Of a stretch of 64,000 bases of DNA, positions 54,749 through 64,000 are shown piece by piece. A model generated the notes under the pieces. That model was not told where the DNA came from and ran no database searches. It was given only the letters and a program-made list of their open reading frames with translations. The DNA comes from Clostridium frigoris (GTDB lineage: Bacteria > Bacillota > Clostridia > Clostridiales > Clostridiaceae). Where the stretch lies: the NCBI RefSeq assembly GCF_018861865.1, contig NZ_JAHLDV010000003.1, forward strand, positions 1 through 64,000, in the 5' to 3' direction. Made by a program: the position numbers and the translations under genes. The number at the start of each line of letters is the position of its first letter. The first letter of the stretch is position 1.

Positions 54749-57394
54749 CTATTTTACCAATCTTTCAATAATAGAGCACACATTCTCTATTGCTTCATCT
54801 AATTTATCTGGAAGTTTACCACCGGCCTCTGCCATATTTGGTCTACCACCACCGCCACCACCAGCAATTTTAGCTACTTCTTTAATTATTTTTCCACAAT
54901 GTATTCCTTTATCTATTGCAGATTTAGATGCCATTGCAACAAATTGTACTTTATCACCTACACTACTTCCAAGTACTACTACTCCATCACCAAGTTTATC
55001 TCGAAGTTTATCTGCTAAGTCTCTTAATGCCTCTGCGTCCATATTACGTACTGTACCAAAGATAACTTTAACACCTTTAACTTCTTTAACATTGTTTAAC
55101 ATATCATCTACTGAAGAACTCGCTAATTTCCGTTTCAATAATATTATTTCCTTTTCTTTCTCTTTTAATTCAACTAATTGAGTTTGTAATTTATTAATTA
55201 TGTCTTTTTCGAAGCATTTTAATGTACTTGCAATATCTTTTAATTGATTATTTTTATCCTCTAGAAATTCAATAGAATTAATACCTGTTATAGCTTCAAT
55301 TCTTCTAACTCCTGCAGCCACTCCTGATTCAGATAAAATTTTAAAAAGGCCTATTTCTCCTGTGTTTTTAACATGAGTACCTCCACATAATTCCTTACTA
55401 AAATTTCCTATAGATACAACTCTAACATCATTTTGGTACTTTTCATCAAACAATGCTATAGCTCCACTTTCCTTAGCCTTTTCTATAGTCATGACATTAG
55501 TATTAACAGCATATGCCTTTAAAATATTGTCATTTACTATCTTTTGAATTTTATTAACTTCATCCTGGGTTAATGCAGAAAAATGAGTGAAATCAAATCT
55601 TAATCTATCTTCATTTACGTATGATCCTGATTGATGAACATGATCTCCAAGGACCTCTTTCAAAGCTTCTTGTAGCATATGTGTTGCTGAATGATTTCTA
55701 CATATTTCTGCTCTTCTATCCTCATCAACCTTAAGAATTACCGATTCATCTGTTAACAATTTTCCACTAATTATTTTTACAAAATGTACAATTTTTCCAG
55801 AAACGCTCTTTTTACAATCATAAACCTCAGCCTTAAAATTATCATTAAAAATTATTCCCTTGTCTCCAGTTTGACCTCCCATTTCAGCATAAAAAGGTGT
55901 AACTTCCGTTATAATTATACCCTTTGAACCTTTTGAGATTTCTGTAACAATTCCTTCACCACTAATTAAAACTTTCACTTTAGACGACAACTCAGTTTTA
56001 TCATATCCTTCAAATTTAATATCTAAATCTTTAGGGATTAAATTCAATACATTATCTGCGTTACCCATGTAATCAGAGTGTCCCCTGGCATCCCTTGCCA
56101 TCTGCCTCTGGTTTTGCATTTCGGTATTAAATTCTTTCAAATCAATCTTTATACCTACATCTTCTAGTATTTCTTCTGTAAGTTCATACGGAAAACCATA
56201 AGTATCATATAATTTAAAAGCCTTATCTCCACCTAATATTTTATCGTTATTAACTCCAAGTTCTTGTATATAACCTTTTAATATATCCATACCAGAACCT
56301 ATAGTTTCAAGAAACCTTTCCTCTTCAATTTTTACAACTTTTTTAATATAAGATGCTTTCTCATTTAGTTCTGGATATGCTACGCAGGAATTTTTTATAA
56401 CCATATCACAAAGTTCATATAAAAAAGTATTCTTAATTCCAAGTAGTCTGCCATGCCTTGCTGCACGCCTTATTAACCGTCTTAATACATAACCTCTGCC
56501 TTCATTAGATGGAAGTATACCATCACTTATCATGAAAGTTGCACTCCTGATATGGTCAGTTATAATTTTCAATGATACATCGCTTGCAGGACTTTCTCCG
56601 CTTTTAGTATCAGTAACGCTTGATACTTCCTTTAAAATGTTTTTTATAGTATCTACTTCAAATATGCTATCCGTACCTTGCATAATAGCAGATATTCTCT
56701 CAAGTCCCATACCTGTATCTATATTAGGATTTTTTAATTTATTATAGTTGCCTTTTTCATCCTTATCAAATTGAGTAAATACTAAATTCCAAAATTCTAT
56801 TATTCTATCTTCATTTCCTGCTTTAATAAACTCTTCACTAGTCTTTATTTTGCCTAATTTTACATTTCTATCAAAATGTATTTCTGAACTTGGTCCACAA
56901 GGTCCTTGACCTATTTCCCAAAAGTTCTCTTCTTTTCCTAATTTGAAAATATGTAATGGATCAATATCAGTATTTTTATTCCATACATTAAAAGCCTCAT
57001 CATCCTCTAAATATACAGTTACATATAACATTTCTTTTGGTATATTTAAAACCTCAGTTACATATTCCCAAGCCCATGGAATAATCTCCTTTTTAAAATA
57101 ATCACCGAAAGAAAAATTACCTAACATCTCAAAGAAAGTACCATGCCTTGAGGTCTTACCTACATTTTCAATATCTCCTGTTCTAATACACTTTTGACAG
57201 TCAGTTACTCTAACACTAGGCGGCGTTTGAATTCCTGTAAAATATGGCTTAAGTGGTTGCATACCTGCATTTACAAGTAATAAACTATTATCATTCTTAG
57301 GCACTAGAGGAAAACTCTCAAGTCTAAGATGTTTTTTATCTTCAAAAAATGTTAGAAAGGATTCCCTAATTTCGTTTAGCCCTAAATTTTCCAT
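54749..57394 (-). CDS. alaS: Alanyl-tRNA synthetase
   Basis: The 881-residue enzyme charges tRNA-Ala. It has the class II core ([40 protein letters not shown]), the editing domain with [20 protein letters not shown] and [15 protein letters not shown] metal-binding motifs, and the C-terminal domain ending [27 protein letters not shown] precedes the ATG at 57394. A T-box leader and sigma-A promoter lie upstream. Confidence 0.97.
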   Translation of the reverse strand: MENLGLNEIRESFLTFFEDKKHLRLESFPLVPKNDNSLLLVNAGMQPLKPYFTGIQTPPSVRVTDCQKCIRTGDIENVGKTSRHGTFFEMLGNFSFGDYFKKEIIPWAWEYVTEVLNIPKEMLYVTVYLEDDEAFNVWNKNTDIDPLHIFKLGKEENFWEIGQGPCGPSSEIHFDRNVKLGKIKTSEEFIKAGNEDRIIEFWNLVFTQFDKDEKGNYNKLKNPNIDTGMGLERISAIMQGTDSIFEVDTIKNILKEVSSVTDTKSGESPASDVSLKIITDHIRSATFMISDGILPSNEGRGYVLRRLIRRAARHGRLLGIKNTFLYELCDMVIKNSCVAYPELNEKASYIKKVVKIEEERFLETIGSGMDILKGYIQELGVNNDKILGGDKAFKLYDTYGFPYELTEEILEDVGIKIDLKEFNTEMQNQRQMARDARGHSDYMGNADNVLNLIPKDLDIKFEGYDKTELSSKVKVLISGEGIVTEISKGSKGIIITEVTPFYAEMGGQTGDKGIIFNDNFKAEVYDCKKSVSGKIVHFVKIISGKLLTDESVILKVDEDRRAEICRNHSATHMLQEALKEVLGDHVHQSGSYVNEDRLRFDFTHFSALTQDEVNKIQKIVNDNILKAYAVNTNVMTIEKAKESGAIALFDEKYQNDVRVVSIGNFSKELCGGTHVKNTGEIGLFKILSESGVAAGVRRIEAITGINSIEFLEDKNNQLKDIASTLKCFEKDIINKLQTQLVELKEKEKEIILLKRKLASSSVDDMLNNVKEVKGVKVIFGTVRNMDAEALRDLADKLRDKLGDGVVVLGSSVGDKVQFVAMASKSAIDKGIHCGKIIKEVAKIAGGGGGGRPNMAEAGGKLPDKLDEAIENVCSIIERLVK

Positions 57395-57424
57395 AATATC
57401 TCCTCCGTTATTTAAATACATAAA

Positions 57425-57700
57425 TTTTTATAATATAAAAAAAACCTTCACTCCCCCAAAACAAGGGACGAAAGTTTTCCGCGTTACCACCCTAATTATA
57501 CCGCTAATAATTAACAAAATTAACTATTTAACAATATCTCTCAATAAAATTAGGTTCAAAGATAGCTTCAATATACCCATCAAGAAGTTTTCACCATCCA
57601 CTTCCTCTCTAAATGACTCCATATATTTACTAACTCTCATCATTACCTAATATTAACTTTACTATTCATTATAACGTATTTTATCTAAATACCTTATTAT
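57425..57700 (-). promoter_or_regulatory. T-box riboswitch leader of alaS (specifier GCU)
   Basis: On the minus strand the leader has a T-box AGGGTGGTAACGCGG (57493-57479), close to the consensus AGGGTGGNACCGCG. It has a candidate specifier codon GCT in TTGAAGCTATC (57566-57564), matching alanine, and a terminator CTTTCGTCCC/GGGGGAGTGAAGG followed by eight T residues (to 57437). The UGGU of the T-box pairs with the tRNA ACCA end. It should raise alaS expression when uncharged tRNA-Ala accumulates. Confidence 0.88.
57437..57478 (-). terminator. T-box terminator hairpin
   Basis: CTTTC-GTCCC pairs with GGGGGAGTGAAGG and is followed by a run of T residues just before the alaS ribosome-binding site; it is mutually exclusive with the antiterminator formed by the T-box sequence. 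Confidence 0.85.
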
Positions 57701-57706
57701 ATATAA

Positions 57707-57735
57707 ATTATAAGTAATAATCTATTTCTTGTCAA
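57707..57735 (-). promoter_or_regulatory. Sigma-A promoter of alaS
   Basis: TTGACA (57735-57730), a 17-base spacer and TATAAT (57712-57707) on the minus strand. This is a textbook match. Confidence 0.85.
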
Positions 57736-57768
57736 TATTTAAGAAAATTTAATAATTGATTTCCATAG

Positions 57769-58797
57769 CTAAAATAAATAATAATTTAAGTCCTCGTATA
57801 TAACTTTAATTACTACACCTATTGGAACTGCTAGTATCATGCCTATAATTCCACTCACTTCTCCACCTATCATTAATAATAATATTACTGTAAGCGGATG
57901 CATACTTATACTTTCTCCAATTATTTTTGGTGACAATATACTTCCTTCAATTTGTTGAAGTACAAGCAACCATACTATTGTATATAAAGCTGCCTTTGGT
58001 GATTCTAGTAATGCAATTAAAACTATTGGTATTACCCCAAAAATAGGACCAAAATAAGGAATTATATTAAAAATTCCATTTATTAATGATAGTATTAAAG
58101 GAAAATCAACTTTCATAAACATTAATATCAAAAATGTAGCAATAGTTATAATTCCACACAAAATAAGCTGACTTATAATATATCTACCTAATACCTTATC
58201 AATATCATCTATAATTTTTTTTATTATATTTCTACTCTCAGGCGGAAAAATTATTAAGGATTTATTTATCATGTTTTCACTATCGCATAAAAAGTAATAT
58301 ATTATTAAAGGCGAAACCATGTAAGTTATTATATTCTGCCCAAGTCCCATGATAAAATCAAGTAACTTGTTGAATATCAAAATGATTTGTGTATTGGATT
58401 TATAATATATGGTATTAATAATACTACTCATTATTTTGTTCGTACTTAATACTTTCATTTTTGTTTTTGCATTAACTAAATAACTACCCAAATCGTTTAT
58501 TGCTTTGTTTATGGACACACTTTCTCTAAATATTGATGGTATTACCACTACAAATGTTAGTAATATTAAACATAATAAACCAACAATTATTAAAGCAGAT
58601 GCTGCTTTTTTATTTAATCCTCTTCTAATTAAAACCATATATAATGGTTTTAAAATATACGCTATAATAAATGATATAACTATTAAATTTATTAATTGTT
58701 TAATAATTGGTATTCTTATGGCTATAACGATTATGACTAGTACTATAAAAATACTTACTACACATATAAGAAGCTTCTTTTTATTAATTTTTTTCAT
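57769..58797 (-). CDS. AI-2E family transporter-like permease
   Basis: The 342-residue membrane protein (ATG 58797, AGGAGA ahead) has about eight hydrophobic helices, with FIIAYILKPLYMVLIRRGLN near the start and IPYFGPIFGVIPIVLIALLE plus GSILSPKIIGESISMHPLTV near the end, the AI-2E/YtvI/PerM signature. Family members have been linked to autoinducer or ion export; the substrate is unknown here. Its start overlaps the end of the PRC-barrel gene by 14 bases, so the two are translationally coupled. Confidence 0.88.
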   Translation of the reverse strand: MKKINKKKLLICVVSIFIVLVIIVIAIRIPIIKQLINLIVISFIIAYILKPLYMVLIRRGLNKKAASALIIVGLLCLILLTFVVVIPSIFRESVSINKAINDLGSYLVNAKTKMKVLSTNKIMSSIINTIYYKSNTQIILIFNKLLDFIMGLGQNIITYMVSPLIIYYFLCDSENMINKSLIIFPPESRNIIKKIIDDIDKVLGRYIISQLILCGIITIATFLILMFMKVDFPLILSLINGIFNIIPYFGPIFGVIPIVLIALLESPKAALYTIVWLLVLQQIEGSILSPKIIGESISMHPLTVILLLMIGGEVSGIIGMILAVPIGVVIKVIYEDLNYYLF

Positions 58798-59290
58798 TAG
58801 ATTTCTCCTGTACAAAAAAGTTATGAGGCATACTTTTAAAACAATATTGATCATGATTTGGGATATAAAGAATATTTTCTTCACCAAGTATTAATTCATT
58901 TATTAATATTATTCTTTTTCCACGAAGTAAATTCGTAATAAATCCAGAAGACACTATAACCCCTTTTACTTCAAAATTATTACCTGTAAAATTAATATCC
59001 TCAACCATACCCAATATATTTCTAGATATATCTATTACATCCATACTAATGAAACTACGCAAGCATAAATGTGTACTTTTTTCTACTTTTTTAACCACCA
59101 TGTGTTTATTAAAGTATACGATGTCTTCTTTTAATACAATCATATTTCTTTGAAAAAAATTATATGGCGATATTAAAAATCCTATTACTTTACCTTTATT
59201 AAAATCTATTAACAAATCTTTGATAAACCCTATTTTCTTACCCTCCACACTCAAAACATTCATAAATATAAAATCTTTGCTTTTAAACAT
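58784..59290 (-). CDS. PRC-barrel domain protein, coupled to the permease
   Basis: A 168-residue protein with two PRC-barrel-like halves: MNVLSVEGKKIGFIKDLLID and FISMDVIDISRNILGMVEDI. PRC-barrels bind RNA or proteins and are common in photosynthesis and RNA-processing factors; the clostridial role is unknown. GGAGATAAT precedes the ATG. The 14-base overlap with the permease is the only clue to its function. Confidence 0.75.
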   Translation of the reverse strand: MFKSKDFIFMNVLSVEGKKIGFIKDLLIDFNKGKVIGFLISPYNFFQRNMIVLKEDIVYFNKHMVVKKVEKSTHLCLRSFISMDVIDISRNILGMVEDINFTGNNFEVKGVIVSSGFITNLLRGKRIILINELILGEENILYIPNHDQYCFKSMPHNFFVQEKSNEKN

Positions 59291-59558
59291 ATTATCTCCT
59301 ACATCAAAAGAACTTAATTATTTTTTGTTGTACTTATGTTTTCCAATTAGTATGAAAAATATTACATAAAACATATATAAAAGATTAAAATAATATTTTT
59401 GTTTATAAAATCAAATTGAATATATAACTTTCATTTTCTATAAATTGTCATTAATACTATTGCTTATATATATTTAAAATAGTATAGTTAATTAGTAATT
59501 TTGAATTTTAATGATTTTTTTATTTGATTTATTTTTAGAAAAGAGGTTAAATTTAATA

Positions 59559-60788
59559 ATGCAAAAATCCATTATAGGTATCCTAATAATTAGTAGTTTA
59601 TTGCTATCTGCTTGTAATAATTCAGTTCCGAGTCCTATACCCAAGGTCAAGATTAACGATGAAATTCATAATGTAAAAGTAAAACCTATTGATTTAGTTC
59701 AAAAAAAGGTTGATTCTATGAGTTTAGATGAAAAAATAGGTCAGCTAGTAATTGTTGGAATGGATGGTTATACAATAAACAATAATATAACTAATTTAAT
59801 TAAACAGCATAAAGTTTCTGGAGTTATCTTATTTCGCAAAAATGTAGAAAATTCTAATCAACTACTTAGCTTAATTAATTCAATTAAAATCAATAATTCT
59901 TTAAATAAAGCTCCTCTGTTTGTCTCTGTTGATGAGGAGGGCGGAAGGGTATCAAGAATGCCTTATGAAATAAAAGAACTTCCCTCAAATCAAATAATAG
60001 GCAATAAGAATAATCCCGACTTAAGTTACAACATTGGAAAAATTATTGGAGAAGAACTTAAAACTTATGGGTTTAACATGGACTTTGCTCCAGTACTTGA
60101 TATAAATAGTAACCCTAATAATCCAATAATAGGGGATAGATCCTTTGGTAATAATGCAAAAATCGTGAGCAAACTAGGAATTAAAACCATGAAAGGCATA
60201 AGTAATAATAATATAATTCCTGTTGTAAAACATTTTCCGGGACATGGTGATACATCAGTTGATTCTCATGTAGGTCTTCCGCTAGTAAGTAAAGATTTAA
60301 AAACGCTTAATAATTTTGAACTATTACCTTTTAAGGAAGCTATAAAAAATAATGCTGATGCTATTATGGTTGCACATATTTTGCTTAACAAAATAGACAA
60401 TTCAAACCCTGCTAGCATGTCAAAACTTGTTATAACTGATATACTAAGAAAAAAGTTGAAATTTAACGGGGTAGTTATTACTGATGATATGACCATGGCA
60501 GCCATAATAAAATATAATGACATTGGTGATGCTGCCATTAAATCTTTTAATGCCGGTAGTGATATTATTTTAGTATGTCATGAATATAATAATGAGCTAA
60601 AAGTAATTAATTCACTAAAAGCTGCAGTCCAGAGTAAAACAATATCAGAAAAAAGGCTTAATGACAGTGTGTACCGTATACTGAAACTTAAAGAAAAGTA
60701 TAAAATCAATAATGATATGTTAAACACAATAAATACCAACAAAATCAATAGAATTAATAATAAGATAAAATCATTCTCAAATTATTAA
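59559..60788 (+). CDS. Lipoprotein glycoside hydrolase family 3 beta-N-acetylhexosaminidase (NagZ-like)
   Basis: The 409-residue protein has a lipoprotein signal (IIGILIISSLLLSAC, lipobox LLSAC) and the GH3 N-terminal domain. The catalytic-loop motif KHFPGHGDTSVDSHVGLP is diagnostic for NagZ-type hexosaminidases acting on peptidoglycan fragments (GlcNAc-anhydroMurNAc or GlcNAc-MurNAc), and GVVITDDMTMAAI carries the nucleophile Asp. It should act at the outer face of the membrane in muropeptide recycling. The ATG at 59559 has AAGAGG about 12 bases ahead; an upstream in-frame start lacks an RBS. Confidence 0.88.
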   Translation: MQKSIIGILIISSLLLSACNNSVPSPIPKVKINDEIHNVKVKPIDLVQKKVDSMSLDEKIGQLVIVGMDGYTINNNITNLIKQHKVSGVILFRKNVENSNQLLSLINSIKINNSLNKAPLFVSVDEEGGRVSRMPYEIKELPSNQIIGNKNNPDLSYNIGKIIGEELKTYGFNMDFAPVLDINSNPNNPIIGDRSFGNNAKIVSKLGIKTMKGISNNNIIPVVKHFPGHGDTSVDSHVGLPLVSKDLKTLNNFELLPFKEAIKNNADAIMVAHILLNKIDNSNPASMSKLVITDILRKKLKFNGVVITDDMTMAAIIKYNDIGDAAIKSFNAGSDIILVCHEYNNELKVINSLKAAVQSKTISEKRLNDSVYRILKLKEKYKINNDMLNTINTNKINRINNKIKSFSNY

Positions 60789-60840
60789 ATAAAAATGGAA
60801 CTACATTGATTAGTCCTCAATGTAGTTCCATTTTTATTTA
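60787..60840. terminator. Bidirectional terminator
   Basis: AAATAAAAATGGAACTACAT with TGA continues the left arm and pairs perfectly with its complement ending ATTTTTATTTA, 7-base loop, between the converging NagZ-like and NifU-like genes. Confidence 0.88.
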
Positions 60841-60848
60841 AACTTATA

Positions 60849-61232
60849 CTACCAAAGCTTCAGATTTTGAGACTCTCTATAATTATTTATTGCATTGTGT
60901 ATAGTTTGCTCTGCAAGTACTGAGCAATGCACTTTTACAACTGGTAGGCCCTCTAAAGCTTCAATAACTGACTTGTTGGTTAGCTGCCAAGCCTCTTCTA
61001 ATGTTTTTCCTTTTATAAGTTCTGTAGCAATGCTGGATGATGCTATAGCAGAGCCACAACCAAACGCCTTAAATTTAACACTATTTATTATATTGTCCTC
61101 TACCTTGATATAGATTTTCATTATATCTCCACAATTAGGATCTCCTGCTTCTCCAATACCATTAGCATCACCTAATACACCCATATTTCTTGGACTATAA
61201 AAATGCTCCATAACCTTATCACTATATTCCAT
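60849..61232 (-). CDS. NifU-like Fe-S cluster scaffold, second copy
   Basis: A 127-residue IscU/NifU N-domain protein that assembles [Fe-S] clusters. The three ligand cysteines are conserved: Cys34 in GDPNCGD, Cys59 in KFKAFGCGSAIASSS, Cys103 in KVHCSVLAEQ. It begins MEYSDKVMEHFYSPRNMGVL. It follows mnmA by about 160 bases and is a paralogue of the gene at 62483-62911. The start has GGAAAGGAG ahead. Confidence 0.9.
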   Translation of the reverse strand: MEYSDKVMEHFYSPRNMGVLGDANGIGEAGDPNCGDIMKIYIKVEDNIINSVKFKAFGCGSAIASSSIATELIKGKTLEEAWQLTNKSVIEALEGLPVVKVHCSVLAEQTIHNAINNYRESQNLKLW

Positions 61233-61395
61233 AGTATTACTCCTTTCCTTTCAATAAAACTGTTGATAACAGCATCCTAATCGTTACTTTATAATATTAA
61301 CTATTATTTCTTATAAATACATAGGGATATCTAGTTTTTTAACTAGACATCCCTATGTTATAATCACTAATTAAAGTAACTTCATTTAATTTAAT

Positions 61396-62472
61396 TTATA
61401 AAATCTTCTCTATTATTCCTCCGCCAACCACTAAGTTTTTTAAATAAAAAACTACTGATTGACCTTTGGTTATAGCTCTTTGTTTCTCATCAAAAATAAC
61501 CTTTACTCTATTATTTTCCATAGGAATTAAAGTAGCCGGTTGTGGAATTGCCGAATATCTTATTTTAGCTGTAACTTTTAAATTTGAAGTTAATGTATCA
61601 AAAATAATAAAATTCAAATCCTTCGCTATGAGCCCAGTTTTAAATATATCCTCTTCATCACCTACTACTACTTGATTAGTAATAGGATTAATACCACTCA
61701 CAAATACAGGTTTTCCTAGGGCAATGCCTAGCCCCTTTCTCTGGCCTATAGTGTAGTATACTATCCCTTTGTGTGTTCCCAAAATTTTCCCTTGCTTATC
61801 AACAAAGTTTCCTTGCTTTATCTCACGACCACTATATTTTTTAATATAATTTCCATGGTCATTATCAGGTATAAAACAAATTTCTTGACTATCCCTTTTT
61901 TTAAAAACCTCAAGCCCAATTTTTTCTGCAATTTTTCGTATTTCTGGCTTAGTGTATTCTCCACAAGGCATTAGAGTACGGCTTAGTTGATCTTGCGTTA
62001 AACTATATAAGGCATAGGTTTGATCTTTCTTATTATCTTCTGAATTTTTAAGCACATATCTATCATCTTGCTTTTCTATTATAGCATAATGACCGGTAGC
62101 TATATAATCAGCACCAAGGGCTCTCGCTTTTCTTAAAAATTCATCAAATTTAATAGTCTTATTGCATACAATACAAGGGTTGGGAGTTCTACCCTCCATA
62201 TATTCATCTACAAAATTATCGATAACATTTTTTTTGAATATATCTTTAAAATTCATAACATAAAATGGTATATCTAATACATCTGCAACACGTCTTGCAT
62301 CATTTGCAGCTGAAATAGAACAACAGCCACCTTCATTTTCCTCATAATCAGGATTATCTGGTGAGAGCTTCATCATAATTCCTATAACCTCATACCCTTG
62401 CTCTTGCAAAAGATATGCCGCTACAGAACTATCTACTCCTCCACTCATTCCAATAACTACTTTTTTTTTCAT
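61396..62472 (-). CDS. mnmA: tRNA-specific 2-thiouridylase MnmA
   Basis: The 358-residue enzyme makes s2U34 in tRNA-Lys, -Glu and -Gln using persulfide sulfur from IscS. The P-loop [20 protein letters not shown], the catalytic cysteines in [12 protein letters not shown] and [13 protein letters not shown], and the C-terminal [11 protein letters not shown] domain are present. It lies in the iscS operon 10 bases after nifU, matching its sulfur supply. Confidence 0.97.
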   Translation of the reverse strand: MKKKVVIGMSGGVDSSVAAYLLQEQGYEVIGIMMKLSPDNPDYEENEGGCCSISAANDARRVADVLDIPFYVMNFKDIFKKNVIDNFVDEYMEGRTPNPCIVCNKTIKFDEFLRKARALGADYIATGHYAIIEKQDDRYVLKNSEDNKKDQTYALYSLTQDQLSRTLMPCGEYTKPEIRKIAEKIGLEVFKKRDSQEICFIPDNDHGNYIKKYSGREIKQGNFVDKQGKILGTHKGIVYYTIGQRKGLGIALGKPVFVSGINPITNQVVVGDEEDIFKTGLIAKDLNFIIFDTLTSNLKVTAKIRYSAIPQPATLIPMENNRVKVIFDEKQRAITKGQSVVFYLKNLVVGGGIIEKIL

Positions 62473-62482
62473 TTAAAATCAC

Positions 62483-62911
62483 CTATTCTTCTGGTATTTC
62501 ACCATGTATGTCATCGTGTTCTTTATAATCAAATTCCTCTAAACCAGCTTTTTTTCTATAATCATTTATTGCCATATGAATAGCTTCTTCAGCTAGTACT
62601 GAGCAATGCATTTTTATTGCTGGAAGTCCATCTAGAGCTTCAGCTACAGCTTTATTTGTTAATGTCCATGCATCATCTATAGATTTACCTTTAATAAGTT
62701 CTGTTGCCATACTTGAAGAAGCTATAGCTGATCCACAACCAAAAGTTTTAAATTTTGCATCTACTACTATATTATCTTCAACTTTCAAATAAACTTTCAT
62801 AATATCTCCACATTTAGCGTTTCCAACTTCACCTACACCACTAGCATTTTCAATTTCTCCTACATTTCTTGGATTAGTAAAATGATCCATAACTTTTGCA
62901 CTGTAATCCAT
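62483..62911 (-). CDS. nifU: NifU-like Fe-S cluster scaffold, first copy
   Basis: A 142-residue IscU/NifU N-domain protein with Cys34 (NAKCGD), Cys59 (KTFGCGSA) and Cys103 (KMHCSVLAEE) preserved. It starts MDYSAKVMDHFTNPRNVGEI and lies 1 base after iscS, so it is the main scaffold. A C-terminal acidic extension (HDDIHGEIPEE) is absent from the second copy. GGGGG precedes the ATG. Confidence 0.93.
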   Translation of the reverse strand: MDYSAKVMDHFTNPRNVGEIENASGVGEVGNAKCGDIMKVYLKVEDNIVVDAKFKTFGCGSAIASSSMATELIKGKSIDDAWTLTNKAVAEALDGLPAIKMHCSVLAEEAIHMAINDYRKKAGLEEFDYKEHDDIHGEIPEE

Positions 62912-62912
62912 A

Positions 62913-64000
62913 TTATTTTTCCCCCTTCTTTAAGAAGTCATCATATAATGGTGACATATCTCTTAATCTTTTTATAACATTCGGAACTGTTTCTAATACA
63001 AAATCTACTTCTTCTTCAGTGGTTTCATCGCCTATTGTTAATCTTAGTGACCCATGAGCTATCTCATGAATAAGGCCTATTGCAAGCAACACGTGAGATG
63101 GGTCTAAAGAACCAGATGTACATGCACTTCCACTTGATGCTGCAATACCCTTTGCATCGAGCATTAACAATATAGATTCACCTTCAACAAACCTAAAACA
63201 AATATTTGAATTCCCTGGAAGTCTTTTTTCTCCTATTGGTCCATTAAGCCTTGTGTAAGGTACTTTTAATAGCCCATTCATAAGTTTATCTCTTAAATAA
63301 ACTAGTTTTTTGTTATTTTCTTCCATGTTTGTAACGGCTAGTTCAAGAGCTTTACCAATTCCAACTACGCTAGCTACATTTTCAGTACCAGCTCTTTTGC
63401 CTCTTTCCTGTCCACCACCATGTATTAAATTTTCTATTTTAATACCTTTTCGTATATATAAAGCTCCTATGCCTTTAGGTCCATAAAATTTATGACCCGC
63501 AAGTGATAATAAATCTATATTCATTTCTTTTACATCAACCGGTATATGTCCTACCGCTTGAACTGCATCTGTATGGAAAAGTATTTTTTTGCTTCTACAT
63601 AATGCTCCTATTTCTTTTATAGGTTCTATTGTTCCAATCTCATTATTAGCAAACATTACTGATACTAAGATAGTTTTATCTGTAATTGCATTTTCTAAAT
63701 CTTTAATGTTAATAAATCCATATTCATCTACTGGTAAGTATGTAATATCAAATCCGTTTTTTGCTAAATACTCACAAGTATGAAGTACTGCATGATGTTC
63801 AATAACAGTAGTTATTATATGATTTCCCTTTTTCTTATAAGCAGAAGCAATACCCTTTATAGCCCAATTATCTGCTTCTGAACCACCACTTGTAAAAAAT
63901 ATCTCACTTGAATCAGCATTTATTGCCTTTGCTACCTTGTCACGTCCAATATCAATTGCCTTTTTAGTCTCTCTTGCTAATGTATAAATAGAAGATGGAT
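62913..64000 (-). CDS. iscS: Cysteine desulfurase IscS/NifS, 5' end outside the window
   Basis: A PLP enzyme that transfers sulfur from cysteine to scaffolds and MnmA. The frame is open to base 64000 (visible start [20 protein letters not shown]), so about the first 30 residues are missing. The PLP lysine lies in [14 protein letters not shown], His and Asp contacts in [10 protein letters not shown] and [11 protein letters not shown], and the active cysteine in [14 protein letters not shown]. nifU and mnmA follow as an operon. Confidence 0.96.
   Translation of the reverse strand, partial: PSSIYTLARETKKAIDIGRDKVAKAINADSSEIFFTSGGSEADNWAIKGIASAYKKKGNHIITTVIEHHAVLHTCEYLAKNGFDITYLPVDEYGFINIKDLENAITDKTILVSVMFANNEIGTIEPIKEIGALCRSKKILFHTDAVQAVGHIPVDVKEMNIDLLSLAGHKFYGPKGIGALYIRKGIKIENLIHGGGQERGKRAGTENVASVVGIGKALELAVTNMEENNKKLVYLRDKLMNGLLKVPYTRLNGPIGEKRLPGNSNICFRFVEGESILLMLDAKGIAASSGSACTSGSLDPSHVLLAIGLIHEIAHGSLRLTIGDETTEEEVDFVLETVPNVIKRLRDMSPLYDDFLKKGEK

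Noticed and set aside
58505-58894. 129-residue plus-strand open frame
   Set aside because: Antisense to the AI-2E family permease; no RBS and low-complexity hydrophobic sequence.
1-64000. CRISPR arrays, tRNA or rRNA genes, prophage
   Set aside because: No regularly spaced repeats, cloverleaf tRNA with CCA or T-loop signature, rRNA-like sequence or phage structural genes were noticed while reading.

Overview
The window is a very AT-rich stretch of a Gram-positive, endospore-forming anaerobe, most likely Clostridium sensu stricto. The evidence is strong AGGAGG ribosome-binding sites, spoIVA, spoIIGA-sigE, sigK and ylmC, a clostridial DUF512/der/gpsA/spoIVA order, a T-box on alaS, a NifU-type Fe-S operon and abundant intrinsic terminators. 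No rRNA, tRNA, CRISPR array or prophage was seen. Most genes after 21 kb lie on the minus strand.

Region 1 (1-24 kb) is a looser mix of short transcription units. It holds a transposase fragment at the left edge, several small proteins of unknown function, a cytosolic type I pullulanase, a YgiQ radical SAM protein, a ROK glucokinase, a TRM11-like methyltransferase, a membrane-bound alpha/beta hydrolase, the DUF47-Pit phosphate uptake pair, deoD, nudC and a two-gene radical SAM 'DNA repair' pair. A second, exported and membrane-anchored pullulanase-like protein (12691-15429) has substitutions in all four GH13 catalytic regions and looks like a pseudoenzyme.

Region 2 (24-42 kb) is conserved core. 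It runs DUF512-der-gpsA, then spoIVA behind its own terminator, then phosphate control (phoP-phoR, pstSCAB-phoU and an extra PstS-like lipoprotein), then pgeF, nrdR, ylmC, sigE, spoIIGA. sigG, which normally follows sigE, is not there; a short hairpin-rich spacer lies in its place. Repeats resembling PhoP boxes precede both pstS and the DUF47-pit operon, in opposite orientations relative to transcription, suggesting activation of Pst and repression of Pit when phosphate is scarce.

Region 3 (41-64 kb) carries ftsA-ftsZ, pilT, an uninterrupted sigK, a penicillin-binding protein, the tRNA wobble-uridine modification genes trmR and trhP with udk, typA, a Fur-family regulator, the yrzB-ruvX-ireB-alaS cluster with a T-box leader, an AI-2E family permease, a lipoprotein NagZ-like hexosaminidase, and an iscS-nifU-mnmA-nifU2 sulfur/Fe-S operon that runs off the right edge.

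The observations most worth checking are the catalytically degenerate exported pullulanase, the opposed Pho-box arrays, the missing sigG with its long inverted repeat, a cloverleaf-like structured element overlapping the pilT stop codon, and a small gene whose Shine-Dalgarno and start codon are separated by a hairpin.
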